Assembly: GCA_002687025.1 (NCBI GenBank)
Contig: NYZG01000232.1
Coordinates: 1-7,317, forward strand
Direction of reading: 5' to 3'
DNA from: Candidatus Poribacteria bacterium
GTDB lineage: Bacteria; Poribacteria; WGA-4E; GCA-2687025
DNA length: 7,317 nt
Part shown: positions 6,228 to 7,317 of the stretch, one piece after another
Layout: each line of letters begins with the position of its first letter
Numbering within the stretch: the first letter of the stretch is position 1
The notes under the pieces: generated by a model
The model's database searches: none
Told to the model about the DNA's origin: nothing
Seen by the model: the letters and a program-made list of their open reading frames with translations, nothing else
Translations under genes and position numbers: made by a program

Positions 6228-6430
6228 TAGTGACGCCCCCGACGCGTGGGATTCTTGTGCGGCGCGAAGCTCAACCTATCCTACACACGTCGCGTCTAAG
6301 TTACGGCGCGACAGGAGACGGCGCGTCTGCTCCCAACCGGCGACACGTACCCACCGGGCCCGAGGTTTTCCACGTCATGAGAGGTCAGCAGGGCAAGGTG
6401 AAGCCTTCCATTGGACGCGATAATCAGCGT
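6228..6430 (+). other. Non-coding gap between folK and the exported protein gene
   Basis: This 203-bp stretch is the longest gap in the window and shows no convincing gene. It holds a 6-bp inverted repeat (GTCGCG at 6289-6294 with CGCGAC at 6307-6312), a palindrome AGACG-GCG-CGTCT at 6316-6328, and the perfect palindrome CGGGCCCG at 6355-6362 followed three bases later by four T. None makes a convincing intrinsic terminator. The gap probably separates the housekeeping operon from an independently controlled gene. Confidence 0.5.
6255..6282 (+). promoter_or_regulatory. Weak candidate promoter for the exported protein gene
   Basis: TTGTGC (6255-6260) and TATCCT (6277-6282) are separated by 16 bp. 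They match the sigma-70 consensus at 3 of 6 and 4 of 6 positions. The place is right for starting the downstream gene, with a leader of about 140 nt, but the match is poor and could be chance. Confidence 0.2.
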
Positions 6431-7317
6431 ATGACTCCGAGAATAGCTCTTCCGCTCGCCGCTGTGGCAGCCGTCCTTCTGAGTGTGACCGCGTACGGGC
6501 AGTCGTTCACGAACGGCCCATTCGCCATCGACGACACCGGCGAGACGGGCGTTCCGAGTATCAATCCGGCCGTGCAACAGGCCTCCGTCGTCTTCGAGAC
6601 GGACGGGGCCGGGCACTTCCGCGTCATTATAGACACGCACGGCGTCGGGGCCCTCGGCGCTCCCGACGGCGTGTTCGACGTGGACGACGACTGGGTGTGG
6701 CTGGGAGTCGCGGGCGTACAGCCCACGCCGGCGTTCGGCGTTGGCGACGTCTCCGTGACCGCGCGCGCGGATTGGGACGGCCTGACGCTCTGGGAGGGTT
6801 CGGCTGTCGCGGACGATGGCGTCTACGTGGCGCAGGTAGAGCTTGGCGCGCTCCCCGACGACATCACCAGCGGAAACGCGACGACGGCGACGGTACAGAT
6901 CGAAATCGATACCCTCGCGCCGTCCGTCTCATTGGATATCGACGCGGTTTCGCCCAATGGCGACGCGTCGCAAGACTCCGTGACCGTGACGTACGCCGTA
7001 TCCGAGGCCACGGTCGATGCGGAGTTCTCGACGAGCAGCGGCCCCGTGCTCAACGCGCCGGCGATCGCGGTTCCGCCGACTCTCCCGGCGTCCGGTACGA
7101 CTGTGTGGGCCGGCGCTGACGTTACCGGCGCGGCGGCTCCAGATGGATCCTACGAGATCACCCTCACGGTCACCGACGCGGCGGGCAATACCGGCGCCGC
7201 AACCACGTCCGTGATAGTAGACACCGAGGCGCCGCTTCTTACGGGACTGCAGCCCGCCGCGGGCAGTCGGCTGAACAGCGCGGTAAGCGAGATCGTCGCC
7301 AGCCTCGACCCGTTGTC
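6431..7317 (+). CDS. Secreted Ig-like/FlgD-like repeat protein, 5' part
   Basis: This frame is open from ATG 6431 to the right edge: 295 codons, no stop. The N-terminus is a clear Sec signal peptide: Arg4, a hydrophobic Ala/Leu/Val core, then a probable cut after AYG at residue 23. The mature part is acidic and rich in Asp, Val, Thr and Ala, as expected for extracellular beta-sandwich domains. Residues about 24-160 seem to hold a diverged first domain (ADWDGLTLWEG, then ADDGVYVAQVEL). A better repeat runs from DTLAP (160) through SPNGD (174-178), VWAGADVTG (from 225) and PDGSYEITLTVTDAAGN (from 237) to DTEAP (264). This is the pattern of FlgD-like Ig domains found in bacterial surface and secreted proteins. 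A third domain begins at 268 and is cut off. An in-frame GTG at 6398 could lengthen the signal peptide by 11 residues. It is probably an adhesin, cell-surface or secreted structural protein; no enzyme domain is visible and the partner is unknown. Confidence 0.85.
   Translation, partial: MTPRIALPLAAVAAVLLSVTAYGQSFTNGPFAIDDTGETGVPSINPAVQQASVVFETDGAGHFRVIIDTHGVGALGAPDGVFDVDDDWVWLGVAGVQPTPAFGVGDVSVTARADWDGLTLWEGSAVADDGVYVAQVELGALPDDITSGNATTATVQIEIDTLAPSVSLDIDAVSPNGDASQDSVTVTYAVSEATVDAEFSTSSGPVLNAPAIAVPPTLPASGTTVWAGADVTGAAAPDGSYEITLTVTDAAGNTGAATTSVIVDTEAPLLTGLQPAAGSRLNSAVSEIVASLDPL

Noticed and set aside
6228..6262. Possible intrinsic terminator just after folK (CCC, ACGCGT palindrome, GGG, then ATTCTT).
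   Set aside because: The outer stem is only 3 bp and the T-run is broken, so it does not meet a reasonable terminator pattern.
6375..6435. Resemblance to a cyclic di-GMP-I (GEMM) riboswitch: GCAGGGCAA followed by a short hairpin and GGACGC.
   Set aside because: The conserved GACGCAAAGC is not present, the second helix is missing, and the start codon falls where the rest of the aptamer should be. Chance similarity is likelier.
6296..6726. Open frames on the - strand covering the gap and the start of the exported protein gene.
   Set aside because: They have low-complexity, Ser/Ala/Arg-rich translations with no recognisable domain, and they oppose a + strand frame with a clean signal peptide and Ig-like repeats.
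6697..7214. Two overlapping + strand frames inside the exported protein gene.
   Set aside because: The translations are almost wholly Arg/Gly/Ala/Pro, typical of an out-of-frame reading of G+C-rich DNA, whereas the frame from 6431 gives a coherent secreted protein.

Overview
The window is a G+C-rich bacterial segment in which every gene lies on the + strand. It is a compact housekeeping cluster: DUF177/YceD (3' end only), rpmF, fabH, fabD, fabG, acpP, fabF, rnc, folK. After a 203-bp gap comes the 5' part of a secreted Ig-like repeat protein that runs off the right edge. The first nine genes have gaps of at most 76 bp and two overlaps (20 nt at fabD/fabG, 8 nt at fabF/rnc), so they look like one operon or a few coupled transcripts. 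This is chromosomal core material: no mobile element, CRISPR array, tRNA or rRNA gene was seen.

Layout. Positions 1-565: a ribosome-linked pair, the DUF177 protein and zinc-ribbon L32. Positions 589-4863: type II fatty acid synthesis, with KAS III (FabH) for initiation, malonyl transfer to ACP (FabD), ketoacyl reduction (FabG), the carrier (AcpP) and elongation (FabF). The dehydratase, enoyl reductase and acetyl-CoA carboxylase are not here and must be encoded elsewhere. Positions 4856-6227: RNase III and the folate enzyme HPPK (FolK). Positions 6228-6430: a non-coding gap with short GC palindromes, a weak promoter candidate and no convincing terminator. Positions 6431-7317: a signal peptide followed by Ig-like/FlgD-like repeats; this reading frame is open to the window edge.

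All catalytic residues I looked for in the Fab enzymes, RNase III and FolK are present, so the cluster looks functional. plsX, which often sits between rpmF and fabH, is absent: only 23 bp separate them. The phylum cannot be fixed from this window. The base composition, the missing plsX and the large exported Ig-repeat protein would suit a little-studied bacterial lineage, but this is inference.

I found no convincing undescribed system. The items most worth a second look are the truncated exported repeat protein, a pair of tandem hairpins between fabG and acpP with mutually exclusive alternative pairings, and the absence of plsX.
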